Of a stretch of 14,318 nucleotides of DNA, positions 13,556-14,318 are shown one piece after another; positions within the stretch are counted from its first letter, which is position 1, and the number at the start of each line of letters is the position of its first letter. A program made the translations under genes and the position numbers. Source of the DNA: Actinomycetota bacterium (GTDB lineage Bacteria > Actinomycetota > Actinomycetes > S36-B12 > UBA5976); NCBI GenBank assembly GCA_947486505.1, contig CANKTT010000030.1:1-14318 (forward strand). Reading direction: 5' to 3'. Below the pieces are notes generated by a model, which saw only the letters and a list, made by a program, of their open reading frames with translations, did no database searches and was not told the origin of the DNA.

Positions 13556-13627
13556 GCGCCTGTAGCTCAAAGGATGAGCGCACCACCGACTATGGTGAGG
13601 ATGCGGGTTCGAATCCCGTCAGGCGCT
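13556..13627 (+). tRNA. tRNA with nominal GAC (Val) anticodon and aberrant anticodon loop; identity uncertain
   Basis: The cloverleaf is complete: acceptor GCGCCTG/CAGGCGC, D stem GCTC/GAGC, anticodon stem CACCA/TGGTG, variable loop AGGAT, and T arm GCGGG-TTCGAAT-CCCGT (one G-U). The discriminator is T and CCA is not encoded (CCC follows). The anticodon loop reads CCGACTA, giving GAC (Val), but position 33 is C instead of the near-universal U and position 37 is T instead of a purine. The D loop is only 7 nt (AAAGGAT) and lacks the usual A21. T73 is more usual for Gly or Cys tRNAs. Strong stems and a following terminator argue that it is expressed; the loop argues for an unusual or degenerate decoding role. 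Isotype is therefore unsure. Confidence 0.75.
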
Positions 13628-13636
13628 CCCAATTGT

Positions 13637-13672
13637 GTGAGAGCCTGACGAGATACTGCGTCAGGCTCTCAC
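13637..13672 (+). terminator. Strong hairpin after the tRNA gene
   Basis: GTGAGAGCCTGACG (13637-13650) and CGTCAGGCTCTCAC (13659-13672) form a perfect 14-bp stem with an 8-nt loop AGATACTG. It begins 10 nt after the tRNA. No U tract follows directly, but a second hairpin with T residues does, so the pair probably acts as the tRNA terminator or a processing signal. Confidence 0.65.
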
Positions 13673-13673
13673 C

Positions 13674-13689
13674 AGACTTGTAGTCTTTT
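13674..13689 (+). terminator. Small hairpin plus T run, second half of the tRNA terminator
   Basis: AGACT (13674-13678) and AGTCT (13682-13686) pair around TGT and are followed by TTTC. It lies one base after the large hairpin and 20 nt before the next start codon. Confidence 0.5.
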
Positions 13690-13708
13690 CTCAAGAGATT
13701 GAGGAATT

Positions 13709-14318
13709 GTGAGTACTGATCCGCTTTTAACGCCGTTCACCTTAAAGAATCTGACTTTGCGAAATCGCATCGTCAGCACTTCGCACGAACCTTCATATAG
13801 TGAAGATGGTTTGCCTAAGGATCGTTACCGCGCGTATCACGTTGCTAAGGCCAAAGGTGGCGTTGGACTGACCATGATTGGTGGCAGCGCAATAGTTAGT
13901 CGCGAAAGCGCACCAGCATTTGGCAACTTACAGCTTTGGAAAGATGAAACGGTTCATTGGCTTCGCCTACTGACTGATGAAGTGCACGACAACGGCGCAG
14001 CCGTAATGATTCAACTCACTCACTTAGGTCACCGTAGTAGTAGCTATTCAGGCGATTGGTTGCCAACGATTTCAGTAAGCGCAGTTCGAGAGAAGGCGCA
14101 CAGGTCCTTCACTAAAGAAGCGGAGGATTGGGATTTAGATCGCATCAAGGCTGACTATGTGACTGCGGCACAGAAGTGTGTTGAAGCCGGCATGGATGGT
14201 ATTGACTTGATGATTCATGGTCACTATCTAGATTCATTTATGACTCCGTTCTGGAATCAACGCACAGATGAGTATGGCGGCTCGCATGAAAATCGCATGC
14301 GTTATCCGCTTGAAGTTA
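13709..14318 (+). CDS. Old Yellow Enzyme-family oxidoreductase, N-methyl amino acid demethylase-like, 3' end cut by window edge
   Basis: The visible 203 codons form the N-terminal FMN-binding TIM barrel of the OYE family: LTPFTLKNLTLRNRIVSTSHEPSYSEDGLPKDRYRAYHVAKAKGGVGLTMIGGSA (residues about 7-61), then QLTHLGHR and the DEYGGSHENRMRYPLEV signature near the end. The SEDGLP...YHVAKAKGG pattern and the GDWLPTISVSAVREKAHRSFTKE segment resemble trimethylamine dehydrogenase-like demethylases of dimethylglycine or N-methylproline more than enone reductases. Such enzymes usually continue with a 4Fe-4S site and a second FAD domain (over 600 aa), which lie outside the window. The start is GTG at 13709 with GAGG about 6 nt upstream. 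It is probably transcribed separately from the tRNA. Substrate assignment is by family resemblance only. Confidence 0.85.
   Translation, partial: MSTDPLLTPFTLKNLTLRNRIVSTSHEPSYSEDGLPKDRYRAYHVAKAKGGVGLTMIGGSAIVSRESAPAFGNLQLWKDETVHWLRLLTDEVHDNGAAVMIQLTHLGHRSSSYSGDWLPTISVSAVREKAHRSFTKEAEDWDLDRIKADYVTAAQKCVEAGMDGIDLMIHGHYLDSFMTPFWNQRTDEYGGSHENRMRYPLEV

Noticed and set aside
13384..13627. Integrative-element attachment sites (tRNA attB/attR pair)
   Set aside because: Att duplications normally copy the 3' half of a tRNA and flank an integrase. Here the repeated part is the D and anticodon 5' arms, the copies are under 200 bp apart, and no integrase is present.

Overview
The window looks like chromosomal DNA from a streamlined, low-to-mid-GC actinobacterium, possibly a freshwater planktonic lineage such as Nanopelagicales/acI. 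The reasons are actinobacterial-type protein sequences, an A/T-leaning base composition, frequent ATGA/GTGA/TAATG gene overlaps and convergent genes whose stop codons overlap. The taxonomic call is an inference; there is no marker gene here. I see no insertion sequence, prophage or CRISPR array.

Region 1 (1-2714, minus strand) is a translationally coupled operon for a 2-oxo-acid dehydrogenase complex: E1 alpha, E1 beta and a truncated lipoyl E2, most like the branched-chain/pyruvate type. Region 2 (2855-5640, plus) runs divergently from it across a perfect 18-bp palindrome. It encodes an Asp/Glu/hydantoin-racemase-family protein, a DadA-like D-amino-acid dehydrogenase and an SDR. Together the two arms could racemise amino acids, deaminate them oxidatively and decarboxylate the 2-oxo acids to acyl-CoAs. 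Region 3 (5642-8661) has a GntR/FCD regulator divergent from a coupled acyl-CoA-dehydrogenase plus APH-family kinase pair. This pair resembles the LvaA/LvaC and ACAD10/11 systems that remove the hydroxyl of 4-hydroxyacyl-CoAs via a phosphate ester.

Region 4 (8658-11150) holds a sarcosine-oxidase-beta-like FAD oxidoreductase whose ribosome binding site lies in a potential hairpin, a minimal prepilin peptidase and a short atypical SDR lacking the Tyr/Lys catalytic pair. Region 5 (11147-13290, minus) is a two-gene membrane operon: a small anchored NTF2-like protein and a 566-residue protein built from about six two-helix DUF5671-like repeats.

Region 6 (13291-13708) is the most unusual part. A tRNA gene with an aberrant anticodon loop (C33, U37) is preceded by a compact minus-strand unit with a promoter, a possible 31-codon ORF and an intrinsic terminator. 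The unit's RNA would be complementary to the D arm and anticodon arm of that tRNA, interrupted only by a 17-nt insert that is itself a hairpin. This is either a tRNA-derived relic or a candidate antisense RNA to a tRNA. The window ends inside an Old Yellow Enzyme-family gene resembling N-methyl amino acid demethylases.
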